DNA from: Paenibacillus sp. An7
GTDB taxonomy: Bacteria > Bacillota > Bacilli > Paenibacillales > Paenibacillaceae
Reading direction: 5' to 3'
Length of the DNA stretch: 64,000 bases
Assembly (NCBI RefSeq): GCF_009870785.1
Contig: NZ_WTWX01000004.1
Span: 1 to 64,000, forward strand
The position numbers were made by a program, and so were the translations under genes. Under the pieces are notes generated by a model, which was given only the letters and a program-made list of their open reading frames with translations, was not told where the DNA came from and made no database searches. Below are positions 54,052-62,301 of the stretch, one piece after another. Within the stretch, counting starts at the first letter, position 1; each line of letters opens with the position of its first letter.

Positions 54052-54594
54052 ATGCTCATTATGGTAACAGGGGGAGTAAGCAGCGGTAAAACTCAGTTTG
54101 CACTATCCTATGCCTCAACACTTGCACGGGAAGGCATTTATATTACAGATGAATATGCAAAACCTTTGCCTGAGAAAATGAGAGCCCCATCCAAACTGCG
54201 CAGAGTACATATCTCTTCTCACCAGACACTTCCAGATACACTTGATCACATCAACAGGGAATCTAACTTGTTCCGTGCGGATCGTCGAATTGTTATTATT
54301 GATAGTTTGACCAGCTGGATGATGAGTGAATGGAGAAACTGTTGGAATAGTGCGGATCAAGCTCGTATTATAGCAAGGTTGGAGAAACTAAAGGAAGTTA
54401 TTTTGTCTTATCAGGGTTTACTTCTGATTATTACTAACGAAATGCAGGGGAGTTTTCATCCTTCAGAGGAGGAAAAACAATTCATTTCTTCAATGGCTGA
54501 GATGAATCGTATAATTGCAGTCAGAAGCGACCAGGTGTTTCAGCTCACATCGGGCATTGCAAGCGAGATCAGCAGGAACAAAATTAGATATTAA
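54052..54594 (+). CDS. cobU: CobU-like adenosylcobinamide kinase
   Basis: The 180-aa P-loop protein (VTGGVSSGKTQFALSYA, about 4-20) resembles CobU/CobP, which phosphorylates adenosylcobinamide and adds GMP in cobalamin salvage. The late stretch TNEMQGSFHPSEEEKQFISSMAEMNRIIAVRSDQVFQLTSGI corresponds to the CobU C-terminal pattern (NEVG...LNQ..A..AD.V....G), but the Walker and histidine guanylylation motifs look less exact than in bona fide CobU. ATG 54052 follows GGGAGGGGGGCCGAGGG. It lies 12 bp before the PduO gene. Confidence 0.7.
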   Translation: MLIMVTGGVSSGKTQFALSYASTLAREGIYITDEYAKPLPEKMRAPSKLRRVHISSHQTLPDTLDHINRESNLFRADRRIVIIDSLTSWMMSEWRNCWNSADQARIIARLEKLKEVILSYQGLLLIITNEMQGSFHPSEEEKQFISSMAEMNRIIAVRSDQVFQLTSGIASEISRNKIRY

Positions 54595-54606
54595 GTGGAG
54601 GATATA

Positions 54607-55176
54607 ATGAAGATCTATACTAAATCAGGTGATAAAGGACAGACTTCGGTAATTGGAGCAAGAGTACCAAAAGACGATGACCGGGTCGAGGCTTATGGCA
54701 CGATTGATGAACTGAATAGTTTTGTCGGTCAGGCCATCAGTACCATAACGAACGAAGAGAAATATGGGGACTTGAAAGAAGAACTGGAGATCATTCAGCA
54801 GGAATTATTTGATTGCGGATCAGATCTTGCTTTTGTCAAACTGGAAGAAGGGAATTATAAAGTGTCTGGTGATATGGCAGAACGTTTAGAACAGTGGATC
54901 GATCTTCATCAAGCGGAAAATCCACAAATCGAACGTTTCATTATTCCGGGAGGATGTGCCTTATCTTCTGCACTTCATGTGTGCCGTACCGTAAGCCGGA
55001 GAGCAGAACGCCGAGTCGTAACGCTTGGGTCTCACACTGAAATTAATCCTAGCGTCAGGTTGTATATGAATCGTCTGTCTGATTACTTTTTTGTAATCGC
55101 CCGTACGGCAAATGTTCGTTCTGAAGTTCCCGATGTAGAATATCTTCGCAGCAAAAAGGTGTTTCGAAGCAAATGA
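54607..55176 (+). CDS. Cob(I)alamin adenosyltransferase, PduO type
   Basis: The 189-aa enzyme transfers adenosyl from ATP to cob(I)alamin, making coenzyme B12. Motifs: KIYTKSGDKGQTSVIGARVPKDD at the start, DELNSFVGQA, FIIPGGCALSSALHVCRTVSRRAERRVV (ATP/corrinoid contacts) and YMNRLSDYFFVIARTAN. ATG 54607 follows GTGGAGGATATA. It overlaps the RluA gene by 4 bp (ATGA), so they are translationally coupled. Confidence 0.92.
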   Translation: MKIYTKSGDKGQTSVIGARVPKDDDRVEAYGTIDELNSFVGQAISTITNEEKYGDLKEELEIIQQELFDCGSDLAFVKLEEGNYKVSGDMAERLEQWIDLHQAENPQIERFIIPGGCALSSALHVCRTVSRRAERRVVTLGSHTEINPSVRLYMNRLSDYFFVIARTANVRSEVPDVEYLRSKKVFRSK

Positions 55177-56132
55177 TGTCTTACTATGATCCAATTGTAT
55201 ATGTTGTTCTTCCAGAAGATGAAGGGATGCTTCTAAAAACGATTTTGCAAAACAGATTAGGAGTTTCCCGCAAATTAATGTCCAGAGTGAAAATGACCGA
55301 ATATGGAATTCAATTAAATGGTCAGCGTGTCTATATCAGTGAGAAAGTAAAGGGCGGAGATCGAATCGAACTTCGAATGGAGAAAGAGACTTCGGAAGAT
55401 ATTTTACCGGAACCGATTCCCTTTGACATCCTATATGAGGATGCACATCTGCTCGTTGTAAATAAACCTGCTGGTCTCATTGTACATCCAACGAGTGGTC
55501 ACTATACGGGCACACTTGCCAATGGAGTGGTACATTACTGGCAGGAAAAAGGTGAACAGGTGCGTTTTAGACCTGTCCATAGGCTGGATCAAGACACATC
55601 AGGAGTTCTGTGTATAGCAAAGAACCCATACGTGCATCAACATATCTCCGAGCAAATGATACAAGGAACGGTAGATAAGTATTATACAGCGATTGTGCAT
55701 GGATATCCTGAACCTGCAGACGGAATTATTGATGGACCTATTGACCGAGATCCACTAGAGCCGCATCGCCGGATCGTTACACCGGATGGTTATCCAGCTC
55801 GCACATTGTATCATATCGTGGAACGTTATCCACATGGAAGCATGGTACAAATAAAGCTTGAGAGTGGACGAACCCACCAAATCAGGGTGCATATGAGTTC
55901 GATTGGTTGTCCGCTAATAGGAGATACCTTTTATAGTGCTGATCAGCTGATACATGTGGAATTTAACCGTGAACAGGCACGGCTAACGGATACATGGATA
56001 AATAGACAGGCTTTACATGCCAGCAAGCTTTCTTTAACACACCCGCTTTCGGGGGAAAGAGTGACATTTACCGCGGATTTACCAGCAGATATGGCACAGT
56101 TAAAAGCACAACTTGAACAATCGCAAGGTTAA
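55173..56132 (+). CDS. RluA-family pseudouridine synthase
   Basis: The 319-aa enzyme has an N-terminal S4-like domain (LLKTILQNRLGVSRKLMSRVK) and the catalytic RluA domain with the Asp in PVHRLDQDTSGVLCIAK (about 130) and the LESGRTHQIRVHMSSIGCPLIGD motif. It isomerises specific uridines in rRNA or tRNA; the exact target cannot be read from the sequence. It starts at an ATG that overlaps the previous stop by 4 bp. Confidence 0.9.
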   Translation: MMSYYDPIVYVVLPEDEGMLLKTILQNRLGVSRKLMSRVKMTEYGIQLNGQRVYISEKVKGGDRIELRMEKETSEDILPEPIPFDILYEDAHLLVVNKPAGLIVHPTSGHYTGTLANGVVHYWQEKGEQVRFRPVHRLDQDTSGVLCIAKNPYVHQHISEQMIQGTVDKYYTAIVHGYPEPADGIIDGPIDRDPLEPHRRIVTPDGYPARTLYHIVERYPHGSMVQIKLESGRTHQIRVHMSSIGCPLIGDTFYSADQLIHVEFNREQARLTDTWINRQALHASKLSLTHPLSGERVTFTADLPADMAQLKAQLEQSQG

Positions 56133-56178
56133 CAAAGATAATAACAATAGAGCTATCGATGTAGGAGGACCGTAGTAT

Positions 56179-56538
56179 ATGAGTAAACTCACCGTATATC
56201 AATATGCGAAATGCGGCACTTGCCGTAAAGCAGTAAAATGGCTGGAGGCAGCTGGACATGAGCTAACGCAAATTCCAATTTTTGAAGAGCCGCCTACAGT
56301 AGAGAAATTAGCATCCCTTGTTGAAAACAGCGGACTGGAGCTGAAAAAATTTTTCAATACAAGTGGAGAAGTTTATAAGGAAATGAATCTTAAGGATCAG
56401 CTAAAAGGAATGAGCAGAGAAGAACAGTTACAACTGTTGGCCTCTAATGGCAGACTGATTAAACGTCCGATTGTGACGGACGGAACCAAGGTAACCGTTG
56501 GTTTCAAAGAAGAACAATTTCAAGAAACTTGGGGTTGA
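56179..56538 (+). CDS. ArsC/Spx/MgsR-family protein
   Basis: The 119-aa thioredoxin-fold protein has the N-terminal CGTC motif (YAKCGTCRKAVKWL) and the C-terminal NGRLIKRPIVTDG typical of the ArsC/Spx family. It is closer to the ArsC-related YusI/YffB group than to Spx, which has a shorter linker and acts on RNA polymerase. A thiol-based redox or arsenate-reductase-like role is likely. ATG 56179 follows AGGAGGACCGTAGTAT. Confidence 0.82.
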   Translation: MSKLTVYQYAKCGTCRKAVKWLEAAGHELTQIPIFEEPPTVEKLASLVENSGLELKKFFNTSGEVYKEMNLKDQLKGMSREEQLQLLASNGRLIKRPIVTDGTKVTVGFKEEQFQETWG

Positions 56539-56670
56539 CCTGATCATCCCTTTTTAGAAGCGTGACTTTGGTATGCTTTCCAGTGTTTTATCCCCAAACC
56601 TAGTGCAGCCTGTGCTATAATACAGGTAGTATAAATATAGGTATGGAATAGAACAGGAGCGTTATCATAA

Positions 56671-57570
56671 GTGAGTAATGAAACAAAAGAACAACAATCG
56701 GTACTGATCGTTGACGGTATGGCCGTCTTATTTCGTGCGTATTTTGCTACAGCTGCTGGCGGGTATATTCGTCGTACGAAAGACGGGCTGGCCACAAATG
56801 CAGTTTATGGCTTTATTCGGTATTTTTGGGATGCAGTTCAGACATTTAACCCGACACATGTGGTGTGTTGCTGGGATTTAGGTGGAGGAACTTTCCGAGG
56901 CGAGCATTATGCGGCATATAAGGGGAATCGTCCGGAAGCGCCAGAAGATTTAATTCCTCAGTTTACAATGATTCAAGAAGTAATGGAAAGTCTCGGTATT
57001 CCAAACATTAGTGCTCCAGGTTATGAAGCTGACGATTGTATTGGAACGTTAAGTCGTCTATATAGCGAAGATCTTGGTATGAATGTGATGATTCTATCTG
57101 GAGATCACGATCTTCTTCAGCTTGTGAACGATCGTACTAGTGTGATTATAATGAAAAAAGGGCATGGTAATTATAAAGTATATACTCCTGATTCCCTATA
57201 TGAGGAGAAGGGGCTGCGTCCTCGTCAAATCATTGATATGAAGGGTCTTATGGGGGATGCAAGTGATAATTACCCAGGCGTTCGAGGAATAGGCGAAAAA
57301 ACAGCGATGAAGCTTGTTCAAGAGTATGAATCAATTGAAGGGATTCTTGAACATCTGGATGAACTTAGTCCTGCTATACGCAAGAAGATTGAGAATGACA
57401 TGGAGATGTTACATCTATCTCGCAAATTGGCTGAGATTCATTTGGAAGTTCCCGTTGCTTGTTCTCTTGAAAGTTGTGTTCTAAGTTTAGACCATCATCA
57501 GGTTATCGCGAAATTTGAAGAACTTGAAATGAAAAGCTTGTGCTCACTGATCGGGGTTGCGATTAGTTAA
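56671..57570 (+). CDS. 5'-3' exonuclease (FEN-like, YpcP family)
   Basis: The 299-aa protein corresponds to the N-terminal exonuclease domain of DNA polymerase I standing alone. PIN-domain acidic residues are in IVDGMAVLFRAYFA, the Asp cluster in YEADDCIGTLSRL and SGDHDLLQLV, and the helix-hairpin-helix is GLMGDASDNYPGVRGIGEKTAMKLV. It removes RNA primers or flap structures. GTG 56671 follows AGGAGCGTTATCATAA. A terminator follows. Confidence 0.92.
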   Translation: MSNETKEQQSVLIVDGMAVLFRAYFATAAGGYIRRTKDGLATNAVYGFIRYFWDAVQTFNPTHVVCCWDLGGGTFRGEHYAAYKGNRPEAPEDLIPQFTMIQEVMESLGIPNISAPGYEADDCIGTLSRLYSEDLGMNVMILSGDHDLLQLVNDRTSVIIMKKGHGNYKVYTPDSLYEEKGLRPRQIIDMKGLMGDASDNYPGVRGIGEKTAMKLVQEYESIEGILEHLDELSPAIRKKIENDMEMLHLSRKLAEIHLEVPVACSLESCVLSLDHHQVIAKFEELEMKSLCSLIGVAIS

Positions 57571-57582
57571 CGATAGAATGAG

Positions 57583-57616
57583 AGATACGGAAGATTCTTT
57601 TCCGTGTCTTTTTTTT
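57583..57616 (+). terminator. Terminator after the exonuclease gene
   Basis: AGATACGGAA pairs with TTCCGTGTCT, followed by a long T-run. Confidence 0.9.
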
Positions 57617-57736
57617 TGTGTATTTAGGCATTGACCTAAAACCGATTTCGGGGGATGATTAGATAAAGCCGGATACTATCCTTTTATAAAGCGATGATAA
57701 ACTTCTTGGTATCTAGAAAAAATGGAGGCGTTACCA

Positions 57737-58408
57737 TTGAATGATATAAAGTCAGTTTCATATCGGATCGTATCTCTGAATGTGGGAACCAAGAAACGGA
57801 TGAAAAGCGGCAGGCAAGAATTTTATTCAGCCATCGATAAACATCCTGTTTCAGATCGTATATATTTATCAAAAACAGGGTTTGCTCGTGATGAACAGGC
57901 CGATCTGATACACCATGGAGGCGTTGATAAGGCCGTATGTGTATTTGACTATCTTGCCTATCCTTCGTATGAAGCTTTTTTGGGACAAAACTTACAGCCA
58001 GGGGCATTTGGTGAGAATATTACGGTATCCGGCTGCAGTGAGCAGGACACATATATCGGTGATATATGGAAGCTTGGAGAAGCAACAGTACAAGTGAGTC
58101 AGCCGCGCGAACCTTGTTTTAAACTAGGTGTGAAACACAACAATAAGGAGCTTCCTTTGAAGTTCCAAACCACTGGAATTACAGGTTACTATTTTCGAGT
58201 GCTTGAAGAAGGATATGTATCTGCTGAAAGTGAACTTGTTCTGTACTCACGTGCAGTAAGCAGTGTAAGTGTAATGGAGGCAAACTACATTATGCATCAG
58301 AATAAAGATGATTTTCAATCGGTACATAAGCTGCTCTCTGTGGATTCTCTATCAGCGAGCTGGAAATCTACACTGACAAAAAGATTGGAAAAGCAACAAC
58401 TCAACTAG
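57737..58408 (+). CDS. MOSC domain protein (YiiM-like)
   Basis: The 223-aa MOSC-domain protein has LIHHGGVDKAVC, FLGQNLQPGAFGENITV, and the conserved Cys in QPREPCFKLGVKH that in relatives binds molybdenum cofactor or reacts with N-hydroxylated substrates; GTKKRMKSGRQEFYSAI precedes them. The start TTG 57737 follows TGGAGGCGTTACCA; reading from ATG 57722 would place the ribosome binding site inside the gene. Function: probable Mo-dependent reductase or cysteine desulfurase-type carrier, unconfirmed. Confidence 0.83.
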   Translation: MNDIKSVSYRIVSLNVGTKKRMKSGRQEFYSAIDKHPVSDRIYLSKTGFARDEQADLIHHGGVDKAVCVFDYLAYPSYEAFLGQNLQPGAFGENITVSGCSEQDTYIGDIWKLGEATVQVSQPREPCFKLGVKHNNKELPLKFQTTGITGYYFRVLEEGYVSAESELVLYSRAVSSVSVMEANYIMHQNKDDFQSVHKLLSVDSLSASWKSTLTKRLEKQQLN

Positions 58409-58430
58409 AATCATACGAAAGGGTGTTAAT

Positions 58431-59312
58431 GTGCGAGTATTAGGTGCTATTGAAGCTGGTGGAACAAAATTTGTATGCGGGATCGGTAATGAAGAGGGTG
58501 AAATTTTTGAAAGAGTTAGTTTTCCGACCACGACTCCTGAAGAAACGATGGCCCAAGTTATTGCTTATTTTGAAGACAAGAAATTCGATGCACTTGGTGT
58601 AGGCTCCTTTGGACCAATCGATCCCATTAAGAATAGTCCTACCTATGGACATATTACAACAACACCTAAACCGTTTTGGGGCGGTTATGACATGATTGGC
58701 AAGCTAAAAGAACATTTTGATGTACCTATGAATTTTGATACAGATGTAAATGGAGCTGCGCTTGGTGAGTATACTTGGGGCGCTGCAAAGGGATTAGACA
58801 GCTGTATTTACATCACTGTCGGTACTGGAATCGGAGCAGGAGCCGTTGTTGGAGGACAACTGGTTCATGGTCTATCACATCCAGAAATGGGACATATCAG
58901 TGTAAGACGCCATCCGAATGATACCTTTGAAGGCTTCTGTCCATTTCATGCTGATTGTCTTGAAGGGATGGCAGCCGGGCCTGCGATCCTTAAACGCTGG
59001 GGAAAAGCTGGCGCGGAACTGGCGGCCGATCATCCTGCTTGGGAGATGGAAGCTTATTATTTGGCTCAAGCTTTGGTCAATTATGCACTTATTCTTTCAC
59101 CACAAAAAATTATTATGGGCGGCGGTGTAATGAAGCAGGAGCAATTGTTCCCTGAGATTAGACGCCAATTGAAGAAACTCTTAGGGGGATATGTACAACA
59201 CCCGAGTATTACCGAACACATCGATCAGTATGTTGTGTATCCGGAACTCGGAGACAATGCGGGTATTTGCGGTTCACTCGCTCTTGCCAAGCTGGCATTA
59301 GAAGAACAATAA
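58431..59312 (+). CDS. ROK-family sugar kinase, fructokinase type
   Basis: The 293-aa kinase has the ATP-binding GAIEAGGTKFVCGIG, the catalytic region DTDVNGAALGEYTWGAAKG, ITVGTGIGAGAVVGGQLV and the ROK zinc site HPEMGHISVRRHPNDTF then CPFHADCLEG. This zinc motif and the sequence VGSFGPID match fructokinase/mannokinase members. It phosphorylates a hexose with ATP. GTG 58431 follows AAAGGGTGTTAAT. Confidence 0.9.
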   Translation: MRVLGAIEAGGTKFVCGIGNEEGEIFERVSFPTTTPEETMAQVIAYFEDKKFDALGVGSFGPIDPIKNSPTYGHITTTPKPFWGGYDMIGKLKEHFDVPMNFDTDVNGAALGEYTWGAAKGLDSCIYITVGTGIGAGAVVGGQLVHGLSHPEMGHISVRRHPNDTFEGFCPFHADCLEGMAAGPAILKRWGKAGAELAADHPAWEMEAYYLAQALVNYALILSPQKIIMGGGVMKQEQLFPEIRRQLKKLLGGYVQHPSITEHIDQYVVYPELGDNAGICGSLALAKLALEEQ

Positions 59313-59320
59313 AATTTAGT

Positions 59321-59348
59321 TTGAAATTATTTACATTTATGATATAGT
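59321..59348 (+). promoter_or_regulatory. Promoter upstream of the HRDC gene
   Basis: TTGAAA (59321-59326), 16-nt spacer, TATAGT (59343-59348). The terminator hairpin that follows lies between it and the HRDC gene. Confidence 0.65.
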
Positions 59349-59382
59349 GTTTGGTAACAGAACAGCGCGGAGTTACATGAGG

Positions 59383-59427
59383 AAGCACCTCTCTCACATG
59401 AATATGTGAGAGAGGTGCTTTTTTGCG
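59383..59427 (+). terminator. Terminator or attenuator before the HRDC gene
   Basis: AAGCACCTCTCTCACAT and ATGTGAGAGAGGTGCTT form a perfect stem with a GAAT loop, followed by six T residues. It lies after the ROK kinase gene but also inside the presumed leader of the HRDC gene. Confidence 0.88.
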
Positions 59428-59472
59428 TGTTACTTTTGTACTGCCTGATTTTGAGAGGAGGCTGGGAAGAGA

Positions 59473-60477
59473 ATGAACATTGTATTTATGAATCAATTAT
59501 CTGTAACTTCAGAGCAGAGCGAAGCAAAGTATGCACAATTATGGATAGGGGAAGAAGAAGACTTGTGGCAGCTTGGCTGGAGCAGTATGAATACAGGGGA
59601 AGAACAGGTCGATATTTGGTATGAGGGCGGTTCTTGGAATGAGTTGATGCATATCTATCGTTTTCAACTGGCAATCAAGATGAGTGAGGGCTACAGGCCG
59701 CTTATTGAGGGCATATTTCATGAAACCGAAGAAGTGAAACAGCGAAATCAGCATACGCAGAAACTACAATGTTATAGCGAATTATACAGTCGTGAAGAGT
59801 TATATCAAGCTTTATGTATATGGCGGAGAAAGAAAGCATCAACGGAGCGCAAAGCGCCTTATTTTATCGCGAGTAATCGATTGCTTCGGATGATTAGCAC
59901 CTTTGTGCCTCATACCTTGGAAGAATTGCGGGAATTACCTGGTGTAGGTGAGAATAAGTTGGCTGAATATGGCGAGGAATTGCTGGAAATTACCACGAAA
60001 GAAACGAGAGAACATAGTTTCCCGCTCAATTGGGTAGTTACAGAGCTTACAGAAGAAGAATATGAGTCATGGAATTATAGGCAGAAAGAGCAAAAGTATA
60101 AACAGGAGTTGGAAAAATTCAATCTAAAGAAATCAGTTCTAACAGGGATAGCAGAGGGTAAGTCTCTTGAAGATCTCAGCACACTTACAGGTGTGAACCG
60201 TAGAGAACTAGTTGATTTTCTGGAGGAACTTGAAAAGAGTGGTTATGACACAGAGATGCTAATCGCAAAAGAACTAACATGGATGACAGATGATGAGCAA
60301 GAGTTGATCTGGAATGCTTATGATGAGCTGGGAACAAGCTTTTTAAAACCTGTATTACACCGAGTGTATGGTGAAGATCCTGCAGGAGCGGGACCACTTG
60401 ATCAATTGTATGAGCGGCTGCGCATGGTTCGTATTCGTTACCGGAGACAGACCGAGACAAGCAAACAGGTTGGATAA
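59473..60477 (+). CDS. HRDC-domain protein without a helicase domain
   Basis: The 334-aa protein contains an HRDC domain (about 105-180; ASNRLLRMISTFVPHTLEELRELPGVGENKLAEYGEELLEI) and, about 215-265, a helix-turn-helix stretch (SVLTGIAEGKSLEDLSTLTGVNRRELVDFLEELEKSG) as found after HRDC in RecQ. The helicase core itself is absent, and nothing upstream on the same strand supplies it, so this is a stand-alone nucleic-acid binding protein. ATG 59473 follows GAGAGGAGGCTGGGAAGAGA. Confidence 0.82.
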   Translation: MNIVFMNQLSVTSEQSEAKYAQLWIGEEEDLWQLGWSSMNTGEEQVDIWYEGGSWNELMHIYRFQLAIKMSEGYRPLIEGIFHETEEVKQRNQHTQKLQCYSELYSREELYQALCIWRRKKASTERKAPYFIASNRLLRMISTFVPHTLEELRELPGVGENKLAEYGEELLEITTKETREHSFPLNWVVTELTEEEYESWNYRQKEQKYKQELEKFNLKKSVLTGIAEGKSLEDLSTLTGVNRRELVDFLEELEKSGYDTEMLIAKELTWMTDDEQELIWNAYDELGTSFLKPVLHRVYGEDPAGAGPLDQLYERLRMVRIRYRRQTETSKQVG

Positions 60478-60557
60478 AAGGAGGAAGGTCACAATACATA
60501 ATAACTTCTGTATATAACTCAGTCTGAGGATGTGAGAAGACAGGGTGGATTATATAG

Positions 60558-60589
60558 CAAAGGTTCCTCCAAAAATGAAGGAACCTTTG
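60558..60589. terminator. Bidirectional hairpin between the HRDC and corA genes
   Basis: CAAAGGTTCCT (60558-60568) pairs with AGGAACCTTTG (60579-60589). T-rich flanks lie on both sides. Confidence 0.75.
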
Positions 60590-60662
60590 TTATATATGAT
60601 ATTATGATGAAGATCAGATGAAGAAATAGTGAAAACAAAGCTGAAAGTGATCGCTAAAATCT

Positions 60663-61598
60663 CTAAATCCAATCTTTTTTACGGAAAATAAGGTACATCG
60701 TGATCCCAAGCGCTGCTATAATTCCAATGACGATGAAATATGAATATTCATAATCGAGCTCAGGCATATTTTTAAAGTTCATTCCATAGATCCCGGTAAT
60801 CAGTGTCAGCGGCATAAATACGGTAGTAATTGCCGTAAACACACGCATGATCTCATTCGCCCGGTTGGAAATACTCGATTGATAAGCTTCTCGTAAGTTG
60901 CCCATCAAATCCCGGTACGTATCAAATGTTTCTGATATTTTTACTGCATTCTCATAAATATCACTAAAATATTTTTGTAATTGATCATCAATGAGACGCA
61001 GATCTTTTTTATTCAGTGTATTAATGACTTCTTTTTGAGGACCAAGCCCCTTCTTGAGCCATAAAATCTCACTTCGAAGACCAATAATTTCATTCAGATG
61101 ACTTTTCTTGGTGTGCATTAAAATATCTTCTTCCAGCTTTTCAATTCTTGCTTCGAGCCGGTCACCTACTGTGAAATAGTTATCTACAATGGAATCAATG
61201 AGCAGATATAAGAAACGATCGGGTGAATTTACTTCCTGTTCCCAAAGGATCGGTTTCAGTGTCCGCAGTTCATTTACCTTCTGCTTCGTTACCGTAATAA
61301 TATAATGTCTACCGAGGAAGACGTTGACCGCACGTAAAAATATTTCCTCGTCATCAAAACGGATGCTATTCACAACGATAAAATAATGACTTTCATAAAT
61401 TTCGAGCTTCGGACGCTGCTCTTCATCACTCAGACAGTCTTCTACAGCAAGATCATGCATGTGAAAAGTGGGCTGAAGAATGGCAAGATCGTCTACATCC
61501 GCATCGATCCAGTAAAAGCCTTCTTCAGGTGGAGTCAGTGTATCTTCAATATGATCAAGCGAAGTAAAAACTCCTTGGTTAACATATCTAATCTTCAT
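60663..61598 (-). CDS. corA: CorA-type magnesium transporter
   Basis: The 311-aa CorA family channel transports Mg2+ (or related divalent ions). A large N-terminal cytoplasmic funnel ends in two C-terminal membrane helices, with the signature YGMNFKNMPELDYEY between them. The start ATG 61598 follows AAGGAGTGGTTCAA; the extra in-frame MVQ before it overlaps the ribosome binding site. A 230-nt folded leader precedes it and may give Mg2+-dependent control. Confidence 0.92.
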   Translation of the reverse strand: MKIRYVNQGVFTSLDHIEDTLTPPEEGFYWIDADVDDLAILQPTFHMHDLAVEDCLSDEEQRPKLEIYESHYFIVVNSIRFDDEEIFLRAVNVFLGRHYIITVTKQKVNELRTLKPILWEQEVNSPDRFLYLLIDSIVDNYFTVGDRLEARIEKLEEDILMHTKKSHLNEIIGLRSEILWLKKGLGPQKEVINTLNKKDLRLIDDQLQKYFSDIYENAVKISETFDTYRDLMGNLREAYQSSISNRANEIMRVFTAITTVFMPLTLITGIYGMNFKNMPELDYEYSYFIVIGIIAALGITMYLIFRKKDWI

Positions 61599-61829
61599 TT
61601 GAACCACTCCTTAAGTAAACTCCCGGAATTTAAGCGGGACAAGCTGAATAACTAAGGAATGTGAACATCAGTGCCGACAAAAGGTACAAAGAGGGCAAAC
61701 ATCAGAAATTACGCGTCCCGTTAGCCGGCAAGCTGATGGTACATCCTATGCTGTTATAATCATTCGGCTGCCAGTCAGGCCTCGGGTCGCCGTCCATTTT
61801 GTCACCCCATTATGTTTAAATTGACACTG
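61599..61829 (-). ncRNA. Candidate riboswitch-like leader of corA
   Basis: The transcript from the promoter at 61836-61864 would carry about 230 nt of GC-richer leader. One set of pairs joins plus-strand CTGATG (61733-61738) to CATCAG at 61666-61671 together with GCCGGC (61724-61729) to GCCGAC (61673-61678); a competing set joins the same CTGATG to a second CATCAG at 61700-61705. GTCCCG (61715-61720) can pair with CGGGAC (61635-61640), or CGGGA can pair with TCCCG (61621-61625) beside the ribosome binding site. I cannot match it to the M-box consensus from memory. Confidence 0.5.
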
Positions 61830-61835
61830 ATTCTT

Positions 61836-61864
61836 AGTATAACGTGCTATATTTCAGCAATCAA
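61836..61864 (-). promoter_or_regulatory. Sigma-A promoter of corA
   Basis: Reading on minus: TTGATT, 17-nt spacer, TATACT. In plus coordinates the -35 is at 61859-61864 and the -10 at 61836-61841. Confidence 0.78.
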
Positions 61865-61944
61865 GATAAAATGTTTATGACATATCTTATGTCCAGATTT
61901 TCATAGAGGTGACTTGTTTTTTAAGAACGTTATAAATCCAGTTC

Positions 61945-61972
61945 TTGACGGAAACCTACCTCTTGCTATAGA
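61945..61972 (+). promoter_or_regulatory. Promoter of the metA-metI operon
   Basis: TTGACG (61945-61950), 16-nt spacer, extended -10 TGCTATAGA (TATAGA 61967-61972), about 55 nt before the SAM-I riboswitch. Confidence 0.78.
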
Positions 61973-62027
61973 GTAATGGTAACAATTAGTGAATTGTTCT
62001 TTATTGTAAAATTGAATACAGCGAAAT

Positions 62028-62155
62028 CTTATCAAGAGTGGTGGAGGGACTGGCCCTTAGAAACCACAGCAACCGGCGAGCAATCGCACGGTGCTAATTC
62101 TTGCTATTTAAGTTATATGCCGATTGTGGACTATAACTTGAATTGAGAGATGAGA
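62028..62155 (+). ncRNA. SAM-I riboswitch (S-box)
   Basis: The S-box core is clear: CTTATCAAGAGTGGTGGAGG, then ACTGGCCC, AAACCACAGCAACCGGC and GGTGCTAATTC, with the closing GAGAGATGAG. It binds S-adenosylmethionine and controls methionine genes. An expression-platform terminator follows at 62181-62220. It precedes metA and metI, so excess SAM would shut off both. Confidence 0.95.
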
Positions 62156-62180
62156 GAGGAGCATTACCGTATACGGATGA

Positions 62181-62221
62181 ACGGCCTTTCTCAAGTGTAA
62201 TGGGATAGGTCGTTTTTTTTA
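62181..62221 (+). terminator. Riboswitch-controlled terminator
   Basis: ACGGCCT (62181-62187) pairs with AGGTCGT (62207-62213), followed by a T-run. CATTAC (about 62162) and GTAATG (about 62197) can pair as an alternative fold. Confidence 0.85.
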
Positions 62222-62301
62222 TCTTCCGTGGGAATAAATTCGCTTCCTTACTAACCTCTCACTCTAGTATCCAACAAAACGTTTTTAAGGAGGAATAACC
62301 C

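Noticed and set aside
61599..61829. M-box or c-di-GMP-I riboswitch before corA
   Set aside because: The M-box core and the GACGCAAAGCC element of c-di-GMP-I are not found on either strand, so I left it as an unassigned leader.
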